A stretch of DNA of 53,906 nucleotides, taken from IMG/VR virus record IMGVR_UViG_3300025929_000021, positions 1-53,906 of that record; one strand, written 5' to 3'. The notes beneath the pieces were generated by a model, which searched no databases, was not told the DNA's origin, and worked only from the letters and a program-made list of their open reading frames with translations. Positions 15,324 to 23,784 of this stretch are shown here, piece by piece; position 1 is the stretch's first letter; the number at the start of each line of letters is the position of its first letter. The DNA is from a virus. A program made the position numbers and the translations under genes.

Positions 15324-16613
15324 GTGTCGACGATCACGGCGACCGCCGACAACGCAAAGTCACAGGTGCGTCTCGACCTCAATTTCGCGGACATCGCAGC
15401 CCCCTACGCGTACGTGCAGCGGGTGGACGCGGTGACCGGCGCGGCCACGACGGTGCGCGGCCACGGCTCGTCGACGACGATCAGCGGCCTGCCGTACGTA
15501 CCGATGCAGGCCGGTTTTCAGGGCGTGCTGTACGACACGGAAGTGCCGCTCGACACGGCCGTCTACTACACGGTGAGCGCGCCGTCTGTAACCCTCAACG
15601 CGACGTCCAGCTTTACGGCCGGGTACAGCGAGCCGTGGTTCCCGACCACCTCAACGGTGACAGCGCGCGTGTACTCGCTGCGCAACGGCTCGTACTACCT
15701 GGGCGTCACCGCTGACGGCGCGGCCACGCCCACGGTGCGGGGCGAGTCGATCCCTGCCACGGCAGGGGCAACCTTCACGTTTACGGTGAGCCTTTCGGCG
15801 TCGGTGTCGCAGTCGACCCTGGTGGGGCTGATCTTCCGGGACGCGACCGGGGCCATCCTGACCAGTCCGAGCACCACGGTCACCGTGCTGAGCCAGGCCA
15901 CCTACTCCACCGCGCAGACCGCCCCGGCGAACACGACGAGCGTGCAACCGTACGTGCAGATGGCCGGAACCCCGGCTGCCGGGGTGCTGCTGCGCATGTT
16001 CTCCGCCGCTGTGACGAACGCTGCCGGGTCGGCCACATCCGGCGGGGTGACCGTGCCGTCGCTCAGCTCCTGCTGGCTGAAGGACCCGCTGCGGCCCGGC
16101 AATAACGTGCGCGTCGATCTGGCGTTCGACCCGAATCCGCAGTGCACGCCGACGGAGGGCGTGTTCTTCCAGTCGATGGATGCGGAGCAGCGGGCGGCGA
16201 ACGCGTCCACGTTCAACGTCAACAACCAGGTGTTGCCGCTCGTGGTGTCGAAGATGCGCGGCGGGGTCACATCCATGTTGACCCTGGTGTCCCGCACCTT
16301 CGCCGACCGGGATCGGCTGAACGCGGCGCTGGCCGCCGGGTCGCCGCTGCTGTTCCAGGTGCCGGACGAATACGGGGTGCCTGACCAGTACCTGTCGGTG
16401 GCCGCTACCACCGTGTCCCGGGTGCTGCCGGACCATCGGTTCCCGATCCGCGTGTTCCAGCTGCCGTACGCGGCTGTTGCGGCTCCTGGCGGGCCGATGC
16501 AGGGCACGGTCGGCGCGCGCTGGCAGGACACGTGCAACCGGTACGCGACGTGGAACGCGGTGACGTCGGCGGGGCTCACGTGGACGCAGGTGCTGGACGG
16601 GGGGGCTGGTTGA
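15324..16613 (+). CDS. Minor tail protein (distal tail-like)
   Basis: It encodes 429 residues from a GTG at 15324. The protein is beta-rich with many Thr and Ser; the C-terminal 150 residues contain the Ser-Arg-Thr-Phe-Ala-Asp-Arg-Asp-x-Leu segment and beta strands seen in the proteins placed directly after the tape measure (Dit-type hub) in actinophages. It overlaps the next start by one base (TGATG). The assignment is by position and composition. Confidence 0.65.
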   Translation: MSTITATADNAKSQVRLDLNFADIAAPYAYVQRVDAVTGAATTVRGHGSSTTISGLPYVPMQAGFQGVLYDTEVPLDTAVYYTVSAPSVTLNATSSFTAGYSEPWFPTTSTVTARVYSLRNGSYYLGVTADGAATPTVRGESIPATAGATFTFTVSLSASVSQSTLVGLIFRDATGAILTSPSTTVTVLSQATYSTAQTAPANTTSVQPYVQMAGTPAAGVLLRMFSAAVTNAAGSATSGGVTVPSLSSCWLKDPLRPGNNVRVDLAFDPNPQCTPTEGVFFQSMDAEQRAANASTFNVNNQVLPLVVSKMRGGVTSMLTLVSRTFADRDRLNAALAAGSPLLFQVPDEYGVPDQYLSVAATTVSRVLPDHRFPIRVFQLPYAAVAAPGGPMQGTVGARWQDTCNRYATWNAVTSAGLTWTQVLDGGAG

Positions 16614-17755
16614 TGGTGTGGTCCGGCGGGCTGGACGCCCAGTATCGGGACGCGTTGACGCGTCCGCACACCGTCTACATGAGGGCCGACGTCTTGGACC
16701 GGTCCGGGAACGTTCTCCAGTCGGACCTGCCGTTCATTGACGGCAGCGTGCGCGCCACTCTCAGCAGCCGCGTGGCGCGCGTCCTGAACCTCACCGTCGA
16801 CCGGTCCTGGTTTCCGCTCACGAGCGCCGGAGCGGTCGATTCAGGCGGCCTGCTGACCCCGTTCGGCAACCGGATCCGGGTCTACCGGGGCATCACGTAC
16901 GGGGACGGCTCGATCGCCCGCTTCCCCGTCTTCTACGGCCGGATCGAGCAGGTTCAGATGGGCCGCAACGGGCAGGTCGGGATCGTCGGCAACGACCTGG
17001 CCGCCGACATCGTGGACGCGCAATTCGAGACGCCCGAGTCTTCAAATCCGGCAAACACGATCAGCACCGAATTCCGGCGGCTCGTCACCGAAGCCCTGCC
17101 AGACGCCACGTTCGGCACCTCAGACCTGACCGGCCTGAAGGTGGCCCCCGTCGCGTGGCAGTCCGACCGGGCGCAGGCCCTCGACGACATGAGCGCCACG
17201 GCCGCGATGATCTGGTACCCGCTCGCCGACGGATCTTTCGTGCAGCGGCTCACCCCGTGGACCAAGCCCGGCCAGACCGCCAGCGTCGCCCTCGCCGACG
17301 GCACCAGCGCCGGGTACGGCGCGAACGGGGGCATCGCCGACTGGACGGTCACCATCTCCCGGACCGGGGTCTACAACTCGGTCGTGTTCACCTCCGAGCG
17401 ACAGGACGGCACCGCCCCGGTGTACGCCATCGTGCGCGACACGACACCGGCCAGCCCCACCTACTACCTCGGCAACTTCGGCCGCAAGCCGCTGCTCGTG
17501 CAGAACCAGGTGGCGCTGTCGCAGTCGCAGTGCCTGGCCGCCGCCCAGTCCCTGCTGAAGCAGTCGAAGGCGATCACGCAGGTGTGGGACCCGCTGTCGA
17601 TCGTGCCGGATGCGTCGCTGGAGCTGGGCGACCTTGTCACCGTGTCCGCTGATGGGGCGAAGGACACGCAGGTCATCACTGGATTCACGCTGCCGCTGCG
17701 GGAGACTGGCGACATGTCGTTGAGCTTGCGCGCATACGCCCCGGTGACTTCGTGA
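16613..17755 (+). CDS. Minor tail protein, DUF5047-like
   Basis: It encodes 380 residues. The N-terminus has the Pro-His-Thr-Val-Tyr-Met-Arg-Ala-Asp-Val-Leu segment and Asp-Gly-Ser-Val-Arg-Ala-Thr-Leu motif typical of DUF5047 baseplate or tail-hub proteins, which resemble the N-terminal part of gp27-like hubs. It ends four bases into the next gene. It probably forms the tail tip ring. Confidence 0.7.
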   Translation: MVWSGGLDAQYRDALTRPHTVYMRADVLDRSGNVLQSDLPFIDGSVRATLSSRVARVLNLTVDRSWFPLTSAGAVDSGGLLTPFGNRIRVYRGITYGDGSIARFPVFYGRIEQVQMGRNGQVGIVGNDLAADIVDAQFETPESSNPANTISTEFRRLVTEALPDATFGTSDLTGLKVAPVAWQSDRAQALDDMSATAAMIWYPLADGSFVQRLTPWTKPGQTASVALADGTSAGYGANGGIADWTVTISRTGVYNSVVFTSERQDGTAPVYAIVRDTTPASPTYYLGNFGRKPLLVQNQVALSQSQCLAAAQSLLKQSKAITQVWDPLSIVPDASLELGDLVTVSADGAKDTQVITGFTLPLRETGDMSLSLRAYAPVTS

Positions 17756-18258
17756 GCACCCGCCTGGCGCATCAGACGCAGAAGACGGCCGGAATCCCGA
17801 ACGGGATGCGGACGGCAACCATCGCGGCCGTGTCCGGCAGCACGGTGACGATCTCCCTGAACGGTGGCCTGATCTCATCCGGGGTCGGGGTGCTGGAGTC
17901 GTACACGCCGGTCGTCGGGGACACGGTGGCCGTGTTCCGGCAGGACTCGTCGTGGCTGGTGCTCGGCGCGATCTCGGTGACGTCGGTGGCCTCCAAGGCG
18001 ACGATGGCGGGGACGACCACCATGAGCTTCACGACAGTGAACGCGGCCACGCAGGCAGTCAGCTACGGCGTGACCTTCCCGGTCACCCCGGCGGTCACGG
18101 TGAACATCGACTCCGGCTCAGGGTCGGCGGCCCGGTGGGTGGCCCGCGCGATCAGCATCGGGACGTCCGGCTTCACAATGTTCGTCTTCGCCGCCGACGC
18201 CGCGACGAGCACGTGGTCGAATATCCCCGTCTCGTGGATCGCCACGGTCAAGGGATAG
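17752..18258 (+). CDS. Minor tail protein with OB-like and lectin-like halves
   Basis: It encodes 168 residues from a GTG overlapping the previous stop. Residues 10-75 give an OB-like barrel (Gly-Ser-Thr-Val-Thr-Ile-Ser-Leu, then Val-Gly-Asp-Thr-Val-Ala-Val-Phe), as in gp5-type tail spike bases. Residues 85-168 resemble an H-type lectin sandwich (Val-Thr-Phe-Pro-Val-Thr-Pro-Ala-Val-Thr-Val and Trp-Ile-Ala at the end). It may contact host surface sugars (inference). Confidence 0.55.
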   Translation: MSTRLAHQTQKTAGIPNGMRTATIAAVSGSTVTISLNGGLISSGVGVLESYTPVVGDTVAVFRQDSSWLVLGAISVTSVASKATMAGTTTMSFTTVNAATQAVSYGVTFPVTPAVTVNIDSGSGSAARWVARAISIGTSGFTMFVFAADAATSTWSNIPVSWIATVKG

Positions 18259-18271
18259 GGGAGGAGGCGGG

Positions 18272-19513
18272 TTGATCACCGGCTACTACGACACGTTCGC
18301 GCGGACCGTATCGAACGGCTTCGGCACGTCCACGTCGGGCCACGCGTATACCGTCAACAGCACGGCCTCGCAGTTCAACGTGACGGGCGGGGCGGCCACC
18401 ATCCTCCCGTCAACGTCGAACCAGGAGCGGGCCGGGTACGTCGACCGGCAGACCTCCGACATCGACATCACCGGGCAGGTGGCGCTGTCCGGCGTCCCGG
18501 CGACCAACCTGATGACGGTCGGGTTCATGGCGAAGCGGGACGCGGGCGGCAACAACTACTACACGGGCACGATGATGGTGGCGACGGGCGGCGCGGTGTC
18601 GTTGCGCTTCTCGAAGGTCATCGCGGGCGGCTTGTCGACGATCGCCACCGTGTCGACTGGCCTGACGTACGTGGCGAACACCTTCTACAACCTGCGGGTG
18701 GTGGTGTTCTGGAGCGACGCCCTTCAGGCGAACGTGCTGCGTAGCAAGCTGTGGGCGGTTGGCGGGACCGAGCCGGGCGGGTGGACGGTCAGCACCACGG
18801 ATTCGTCGCTGACGCAGTACGCGGCGGGCACCTTGGCGGGGCTGTTTGCGCGGGATGAGGCGACGACGGCGGGCACGGTCACCGCCAAGATCCAAAACGT
18901 TGTCGCAAAGACGTACAGCCTGCCGATTCCCGCCGGTACCGACACCATGTGCCAGGACCCGGCCATCGGCTACCCCGATCAGACTGCGCTGCAATCCCTC
19001 GCGGTCGCTGCCGACGCCGCCATGGTGCCGCTCGATGCCCGCGCGTCGCTGGCGGGACTTTTTCCCCGGGTGCGGGTCAGCAACACGAACTTCACGTTCG
19101 GCCCGCTCAGCGTCGGCTCGTACAGCCCAGTCTTCACCACCACCGAATTCAATGTCGGCACCGACACGAACCTGAGCTACAGCGCCTCGAACATCTACCT
19201 GCCGCAGGGCATTTGGCTGGTCACTTTCGAGATCGAAATGGCCTCGGTTTCCTCGTCCTCCGACATGCAGCTTTCGATGTCCGGCGGCAGCACGGTTATC
19301 GCCGGGCCGATCGTCAATATGCGCATTAACGCCACTAACGCCAATGATGGTGGCGAGGGTGGTAGCGCGCACTTTTCGTACATCGCTACGTCAACCGACC
19401 CGTCCATTTCCATGACGATCGGCGCAACGCTTTTCCCGAGCAACAGTTCGGCTACCTACACGGTCAAATACTGCGCGATGAGCGCCGTGAAGATTTCGGA
19501 CTACTTCACATGA
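18272..19513 (+). CDS. Minor tail protein with LamG-like N-terminal domain
   Basis: It encodes 413 residues, apparently from a TTG at 18272 with GGGGAGGAGG upstream. Residues 1-210 look like a concanavalin/LamG-type jelly roll (Tyr-Asp-Thr-Phe-Ala-Arg-Thr start, Val-Gly-Phe-Met-Ala-Lys-Arg). The C-terminal third is a separate beta domain (Trp-Leu-Val-Thr-Phe-Glu-Ile), whose codons use more A and T than the flanking genes. Likely a receptor-binding or tail fibre component. Motif copy 7 encodes Lys-Ile-Gln-Asn. Confidence 0.6.
   Translation: MITGYYDTFARTVSNGFGTSTSGHAYTVNSTASQFNVTGGAATILPSTSNQERAGYVDRQTSDIDITGQVALSGVPATNLMTVGFMAKRDAGGNNYYTGTMMVATGGAVSLRFSKVIAGGLSTIATVSTGLTYVANTFYNLRVVVFWSDALQANVLRSKLWAVGGTEPGGWTVSTTDSSLTQYAAGTLAGLFARDEATTAGTVTAKIQNVVAKTYSLPIPAGTDTMCQDPAIGYPDQTALQSLAVAADAAMVPLDARASLAGLFPRVRVSNTNFTFGPLSVGSYSPVFTTTEFNVGTDTNLSYSASNIYLPQGIWLVTFEIEMASVSSSSDMQLSMSGGSTVIAGPIVNMRINATNANDGGEGGSAHFSYIATSTDPSISMTIGATLFPSNSSATYTVKYCAMSAVKISDYFT
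18889..18898 (+). repeat. Dispersed motif GATCNAAAAC, copy 7
   Basis: CAAGATCCAAAACG, variant with C at the fifth position, in the gene at 18272; read as Lys-Ile-Gln-Asn, the same frame as the other in-gene copies. Confidence 0.8.
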
Positions 19514-20097
19514 GCGGAACCACGACTTACGAGGGGTATCCGTACCCTGCCCTCACGGATTTCGCCGACGTGCAGGACGCCTTCCGGCTGGCCACGGCAG
19601 TCGACTCCGACATCCGTTCCGTGGAAGCGCCGATGCGCAGCTTCCTGGGTCGCCCGTCGTTCGTCGCGCGGTCCTCGTCGGCGGGCAGCGGCATCACCAG
19701 CGGATCCGTGCTGCTCCAGCTGGGCACGACCGAATGGGATAACACCGGCGGGGTAGGCAGCAACCAGTGGATTCAGCCGAATGCGCAGGGGCCCTCCTGG
19801 TGGCTTTTCGGAGCGAATCTCATCCTTACGAACACTGGGACGCCGACGGTCGGTGATATGCGCATCGGCCAGCTGGTTACCGGCACCACCGACCAGGTGA
19901 CCGGCCTCTCCACGAGTACGACCTTTTGGCAGCGCAACGACGACTCGAACACGAACGGCGAATGGATCAACCTGTTCGCCATGGCCCCCATCTACCGGGG
20001 CAACGTGTATGCCCAGCTTCAGGTGACCGGGTCGGCAACGGTGGCTATCGCCGCAGGCTCCCGCCTGTGGGGCATGTATCTGGGACCGGTGACCTGA
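19510..20097 (+). CDS. Minor tail protein, short fibre type
   Basis: It encodes 195 residues. It begins with Tyr-Pro-Tyr-Pro and an Asp-Val-Gln-Asp-Ala-Phe helix typical of short actinophage tail proteins, followed by a beta-sandwich rich in Thr, Gly and Trp. It overlaps its neighbours by four (ATGA) and one base (TGATG). The next gene has the same N-terminal layout, so the two may be related tip proteins. Confidence 0.6.
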   Translation: MSGTTTYEGYPYPALTDFADVQDAFRLATAVDSDIRSVEAPMRSFLGRPSFVARSSSAGSGITSGSVLLQLGTTEWDNTGGVGSNQWIQPNAQGPSWWLFGANLILTNTGTPTVGDMRIGQLVTGTTDQVTGLSTSTTFWQRNDDSNTNGEWINLFAMAPIYRGNVYAQLQVTGSATVAIAAGSRLWGMYLGPVT

Positions 20098-20720
20098 TGA
20101 CGATGCGACAGACCCCGTTCGAGCGGATCCGTTACCCGTGGTCGGGTGATGTGGTCAGTGCCGCAGACGTGCAGTCGATGGGCGCGGACATCGACCAGCA
20201 GTTGGTGCAGGCGTCGAACCTGGGTGCGGACTTCTCGAAGTACGCCACGGTGCAGGCGCGGCGGGCGGCGGCGCAGAGCCTGACGAAGGGCACCCTGACG
20301 ACGATCTCGTTCGACACGGTGGTGGAGAACAGCGCGAACAGCCCCCTGTCGAACGGCGCGTGGTGGAATTCGGGCTCACCTACCCGGCTGACTGCGCCGA
20401 CGGCGTGCGTGGTGCTGGCCGTGGGCATGGGCGGGGTGAATGCTTCGGCGGCGTGGGGAAGCCCGGCGGCGTTGCAGGTGACGGTGGCGAAGAACGGGGC
20501 ATCGGCCCTGCCGAACGTGCAAGGGACGAAGTATTCGCCGACGAGCACGACGACGGGCCAGCAGTGGGCGTCCGTGATGTCGATGTGGAGCCTGGTGGCG
20601 GGTGACTATCTGGAGCTGAAAATGTTCTGGACGGGCACTCCGGCTGGTCCTTTTAACACGGATACTGCGGTTCCTCCCTTTTTGTACCTGATGATGGTCG
20701 CGCTCCCCTCCGTGCCCTAA
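20097..20720 (+). CDS. Minor tail protein, short fibre type
   Basis: It encodes 207 residues. The N-terminus (Ile-Arg-Tyr-Pro-Trp, then Ala-Ala-Asp-Val-Gln-Ser) resembles the previous protein; the C-terminal 140 residues form a beta domain, possibly of the C1q/TNF-like jelly-roll type, ending with aliphatic strands. It is the last gene of the tail operon; a 60-base gap follows. The 3' end has lower GC than its surroundings. Confidence 0.55.
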   Translation: MTMRQTPFERIRYPWSGDVVSAADVQSMGADIDQQLVQASNLGADFSKYATVQARRAAAQSLTKGTLTTISFDTVVENSANSPLSNGAWWNSGSPTRLTAPTACVVLAVGMGGVNASAAWGSPAALQVTVAKNGASALPNVQGTKYSPTSTTTGQQWASVMSMWSLVAGDYLELKMFWTGTPAGPFNTDTAVPPFLYLMMVALPSVP

Positions 20721-20780
20721 AAGGTCAGAGGTTTGTGAAAGAATCTTGGCAGCTCAGGCCGCCGGGAGAACGGGGCGAAA

Positions 20781-21092
20781 ATGGTTGAGGTAAATGCGCA
20801 GAATCTTCCCTGGTACCTGATCGGCTTGCTGACCTCCGCCCTGATGGCGGTTTTTTACGGCATGTTGCGGGGCAAGATCGTTCCGAGTCGCGTTTCAGAC
20901 CAGTTAAGAGAGAGCGCGGAGGCCCGTGCCGAGATAGCAGAGGCGGGGGTGGCGGCGAATACTAAGAGCGTTGAATCGCTCGTCCAGTCGGTAGGGAAGC
21001 TGATGGTCCTGGCGGAAAACCAAGACAAGGTGCTGAGAGCCCTGCGCGACAGTGCCGCCCGCGCCCGGAACCGGGGCGGTGGCGGGTCGTGA
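20781..21092 (+). CDS. Membrane-anchored coiled-coil protein (holin-region)
   Basis: It encodes 103 residues: one transmembrane segment (about 11-28) followed by a long charged helix (30-95) and a Gly-rich tail. This build, with a short N-terminus outside, is frequent next to actinophage lysis genes and may be a holin or antiholin. The ATG has GGGGCG upstream only. It overlaps the next gene by four bases (GTGA). Confidence 0.6.
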   Translation: MVEVNAQNLPWYLIGLLTSALMAVFYGMLRGKIVPSRVSDQLRESAEARAEIAEAGVAANTKSVESLVQSVGKLMVLAENQDKVLRALRDSAARARNRGGGGS

Positions 21093-21301
21093 GGTGGTGG
21101 TGGCCGTGGCGACAGCAAGCCGAGCGCTCGGGGGAGGCGCTACGGGCCGCCGAAGTACTTCGTGATCTTGCCGAGGAGCAGCACCGGCGGGTGCAGGAGA
21201 TCGCGCCTCGCGTGGACGCCGCAACGGACTCCCTGCAACAGTTACGCAGGGAAAACCACTTCGGTCCCATGATCGAAAACATCTTGCGAGGCAACAAGTG
21301 A
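21089..21301 (+). CDS. Small coiled-coil protein of the lysis region
   Basis: It encodes 70 residues from a GTG: a Trp-rich start (Met-Arg-Trp-Trp-Trp-Pro-Trp), then an amphipathic helix with heptad-like Ala/Leu positions, then a basic tail. Similar short Trp-start proteins occur beside lysis genes in many actinophages. Motif copy 8 lies near the 3' end (Met-Ile-Glu-Asn). Confidence 0.6.
   Translation: MRWWWPWRQQAERSGEALRAAEVLRDLAEEQHRRVQEIAPRVDAATDSLQQLRRENHFGPMIENILRGNK
21271..21280 (+). repeat. Dispersed motif GATCNAAAAC, copy 8
   Basis: CATGATCGAAAACA near the 3' end of the gene at 21089, read as Met-Ile-Glu-Asn. Confidence 0.85.
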
Positions 21302-21678
21302 CACCAACCGCGCTGGGTACCTGGGGCCTGTACCTGTCGGCCGTCATAGCTACCGTCGGCTTCGTCGGCTTTGCCGTGATGGCGCGCTTCTGGACGTCCC
21401 GGGGCGGCTGGCACGTCTTCTGGTACATGCTCGTCATCGCCTGGGTTCTGGACCTCGCATCCGTCGCGCACCTGTTCGACCCGCCTTGGTTCGCGTGGCT
21501 ACGCCTCGGATCGTTCGCGATCGGGATGCCTATCGTCCTGGCGTGGCGGTCCTGGATCGTTTTTGATCTTCAGCTGTTCCGGCGGCGCGAGCAGAAGGAG
21601 CGAGAGCGTACGGTAAGGGCAGACAGCGACATGGCAGGCAGCTACGTAGCTGGCAAGGAGGGGGAGCGCGTTGACTGA
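21298..21678 (+). CDS. Multi-pass membrane protein of the lysis region
   Basis: It encodes 126 residues with three hydrophobic helices (about 8-28, 42-60 and 67-85) and a charged cytoplasmic tail. The start is GTG overlapping the previous stop. Its place right before the endolysin makes a holin-related role likely but unproven. An antisense copy of the dispersed motif lies inside. Confidence 0.6.
   Translation: MTPTALGTWGLYLSAVIATVGFVGFAVMARFWTSRGGWHVFWYMLVIAWVLDLASVAHLFDPPWFAWLRLGSFAIGMPIVLAWRSWIVFDLQLFRRREQKERERTVRADSDMAGSYVAGKEGERVD
21559..21568 (-). repeat. Dispersed motif GATCNAAAAC, copy 9
   Basis: On the minus strand AAGATCAAAAACG, antisense inside the membrane-protein gene at 21298 (its sense frame reads Val-Phe-Asp). 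Confidence 0.85.
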
Positions 21679-22558
21679 CGCGAACGAAGAGATTCAGGTT
21701 GTCACCCTCGACGACCTGACCGTGCCGACCACCGATCAGGGCGGCGGCTCGTATGAGCAGTTCATCAGCGAGGAGAAGCCGGACCACGACCCGTTCGGCG
21801 ACTACCCGGAGCAGCCGGAGCCGACGGCGGCGGCGCTGTTCGGGATCCCGATGCAGGCGTCCGCCAAGCTGGCACACAACCTGGACGTGCGGCGGCAGAG
21901 GATCTGGGCGTGCTGGGGAAACAACGTGCAGGTCGGCTGGATCGGGGACGCCTCGCATCAGGCGGAATGCTCCGACCACAACAAGGACGCGGCGGGTGTC
22001 GTTCACGCGATCGACCCGATGCTCACCGGCAGCCGGGCGCAGGCCGTCGTCAACGAGTGCCTGGCCCACCCGGGCGATCTCCAGTACGTGATCCACAACC
22101 GGGTGATCTGGTCGGCAACGACCGACTGGAAGGCGCGCCGGTACACCGGCTCGAACCCGCACACCGACCACGTGCACATCTCCGGCAAGCACGGCGGAGC
22201 GAATCGGACCAGCATGACGTGCACCGGCTACGACGTGGCCGCGCAGAATGCGACCCCGGGGTTCAACCCGTGTCCGGCCCCGAAGCCGCCCGCGCCGAAG
22301 CCGCCCGTCAAGCCGGGCAAGAACGCCCCCGGCACCCGGACCCTGATCTACGGCAAGACGCTGCCGTTGATGACCGGCGACGACGTGCTGTTCGTGCAGC
22401 GGTTCATCGGCGAGCGGGAGGCGGGCAAGGCGGACGGCAAGTACGGGCCGCACACGGCGGCCGGTGTCCGCTGGTACCGGAACATGCGCGGCCTCAAGCC
22501 GATCGGCGAGGTCGACGCGAAGACGTGGGCCCAGATGGGAGTGAAGTGGAATGGGTAA
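21671..22558 (+). CDS. Endolysin: M15-type peptidase with peptidoglycan-binding domain
   Basis: It encodes 295 residues, probably from a TTG with AAGGAGGGGG upstream. Residues 60-175 match a VanY/M15-like D,D-peptidase: Ser101-Asp-His103, then Val-His-Ala-Ile-Asp115, then His164-x-Asp-His167-Val-His169, the expected zinc ligand set. A Pro/Lys linker (about 205-225) leads to a C-terminal peptidoglycan-binding domain (225-295) with the Gly-Asp-Asp-Val-x-Phe-Val-Gln-Arg and Gly-Lys-Tyr-Gly-Pro-x-Thr motifs. It cleaves peptide bonds of the host cell wall. There is no signal peptide, so release needs a holin. Confidence 0.85.
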   Translation: MTDANEEIQVVTLDDLTVPTTDQGGGSYEQFISEEKPDHDPFGDYPEQPEPTAAALFGIPMQASAKLAHNLDVRRQRIWACWGNNVQVGWIGDASHQAECSDHNKDAAGVVHAIDPMLTGSRAQAVVNECLAHPGDLQYVIHNRVIWSATTDWKARRYTGSNPHTDHVHISGKHGGANRTSMTCTGYDVAAQNATPGFNPCPAPKPPAPKPPVKPGKNAPGTRTLIYGKTLPLMTGDDVLFVQRFIGEREAGKADGKYGPHTAAGVRWYRNMRGLKPIGEVDAKTWAQMGVKWNG

Positions 22559-22814
22559 CGGCGGCAGCTTCTTCCAGCGGTATCCGCTGGCCACGATCAT
22601 CGGCTGGGCGACGTCGGTCCTCGCCGTGCTGGTCGTCCTCCAGGGCAGCCACACCTTGACCGGTCCGGCCGCCCGCTGGGTGGACCTGGCCGCCGGTGTG
22701 CTTCAGGTGGTCCTGACCGTCGCCGCCCGGCAGCACGTGACGCCGGTCGTCAACCCGAAGGACAACGAGGGGCGCACGCTGGTGCCGCTGGAGCCGGGCA
22801 GCGCGGTCCGGTAG
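22551..22814 (+). CDS. Probable holin
   Basis: It encodes 87 residues with two hydrophobic segments (about 12-30 and 43-60) separated by a short polar turn and a charged C-terminus, the usual class II holin layout. It overlaps the endolysin stop by eight bases. The other membrane proteins upstream are alternative holins. Confidence 0.65.
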   Translation: MGNGGSFFQRYPLATIIGWATSVLAVLVVLQGSHTLTGPAARWVDLAAGVLQVVLTVAARQHVTPVVNPKDNEGRTLVPLEPGSAVR

Positions 22815-22818
22815 TGCG

Positions 22819-22980
22819 TCAGGGCTGCCGGTGCGCCCACGGGGCGGGGACCGGCAGCCCCCACGCAAAGGCGAAGTGCAGCCCGAGGAACGCCAGGCCG
22901 AACAGCAGCATATTGATCGACCCGAGGTGCACGCCGAAGGCGGCCAGGAACCAGATGATCGCTGCGATCAGGGCAAACAT
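22819..22980 (-). CDS. Small two-helix membrane protein
   Basis: It encodes 53 residues from the ATG at 22980, almost entirely two hydrophobic helices split by Gly-Ser-Ile-Asn. It is convergent with the holin gene, four bases apart. An upstream in-frame start would give 64 residues. No strong ribosome-binding site is seen. Possibly a lysis-timing or host-membrane protein. Confidence 0.5.
   Translation of the reverse strand: MFALIAAIIWFLAAFGVHLGSINMLLFGLAFLGLHFAFAWGLPVPAPWAHRQP
22822..22860 (+). terminator. Hairpin after the lysis operon
   Basis: An 11-bp perfect stem (22822-22832 with 22850-22860) with a 17-base loop just after the holin stop. It lies inside the 3' end of the convergent gene and lacks a U-run, so it may be a weak terminator. 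Confidence 0.5.
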
Positions 22981-23027
22981 GCCAGACTGATACCCGGTCG
23001 GGCATCGAGGCAATCAGGGGTGGGGAC

Positions 23028-23375
23028 GTGGCGGGTCGTACGGCGGTATCGGTGATCAGCGTGTCCCGCGCGGGGTTGACCGCCGTGCCCGCTCCGGCGA
23101 CTGCGCCGGACGTGACGAACGGCAACGTCATCGCGAACGACGGTGCGACGGTGCTCGTGCTCTTGAACGGCGACAGCGCCACCCACACCCTGACCGTCCA
23201 GCTGGCCGGGGGCGTGGATGGCGCTACGGCAGGCCCGAAGACGTACACGGTGCCGGTGTCCGGCACTCGGCAGTGGACGGGTGTTTTCCCAGTTCAGTAC
23301 TTCGGCTCGCAGCTGCTGTTCAACCTGGATTCGGCGCTGGTCACGGTCCAGGCTGTGTCGCTGCTGGGACCGTGA
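23028..23375 (+). CDS. Small beta-rich protein
   Basis: It encodes 115 residues from a GTG with GGGGTGGGGA upstream, rich in Val, Thr, Ala and Gly, without a membrane segment. The strand pattern resembles an Ig-like or coat-decoration domain (Gly-Ala-Thr-Val-Leu-Val-Leu-Leu-Asn-Gly). It is convergent with the HNH gene and overlaps it by 35 bases. A virion fibre or decoration role is a guess. Confidence 0.55.
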   Translation: MAGRTAVSVISVSRAGLTAVPAPATAPDVTNGNVIANDGATVLVLLNGDSATHTLTVQLAGGVDGATAGPKTYTVPVSGTRQWTGVFPVQYFGSQLLFNLDSALVTVQAVSLLGP

Positions 23376-23784
23376 ACGGCCCGTCGTTTTCGATCTTGTA
23401 GTTAAGCCGGAAGTACGGTGTCGCGTTGCCTTCGTCAAACCACAGGTAGCCTGCGTCTCCGGTGAGGAACCACCAGCCGCGCCCGTTCACGGTGTAAAGC
23501 TTCGCCGGGACGTTGATTGGGTTGATTCCGGCCCGGCGTTCGATGACCCACCCGAGAGCGATGCACTCGGCGACCGTGTCGGCGTTCAGGGTGCGGTCGT
23601 GGCAGGGGCGGCACAGCGCGAGCAGGTTGCGCACGTCATTGGAGACGGCAGCAGCCGCCCCGTGAACGCCGCCGGAGCCGCGCGTCATCCGGTGGTGCGG
23701 GTCCAGGCGGCCGGGAAAGCCGCAGCCCTCGCACCGCCCGTTGCTGCGGGCTTTCGCGAGGGCTGCGGCCTGCTCGAAGTCCAT
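23341..23784 (-). CDS. HNH endonuclease
   Basis: It encodes 147 residues. The HNH core is clear: Cys-Glu-Gly-Cys (about 18-21), Asp-Pro-His-His-Arg, Asn-x-x-x-Leu-Cys-Arg-Pro-Cys-His-Asp, giving a zinc-bound ββα-metal nuclease. The C-terminal 60 residues are an extra domain with aromatic residues. In phages such genes act as homing nucleases or in packaging; this one is far from the terminase, so homing or DNA processing is more likely. Its stop lies inside the 3' end of the gene on the other strand. Confidence 0.85.
   Translation of the reverse strand: MDFEQAAALAKARSNGRCEGCGFPGRLDPHHRMTRGSGGVHGAAAAVSNDVRNLLALCRPCHDRTLNADTVAECIALGWVIERRAGINPINVPAKLYTVNGRGWWFLTGDAGYLWFDEGNATPYFRLNYKIENDGPFTVPAATQPGP
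23386..23395 (-). repeat. Dispersed motif GATCNAAAAC, copy 10
   Basis: On the minus strand CAAGATCGAAAACG, in the HNH gene and in its sense; read as Lys-Ile-Glu-Asn. Confidence 0.9.

Noticed and set aside
19229-19238. GATCGAAATG in a minor tail gene
   Set aside because: Two mismatches at the end of the core; chance level.
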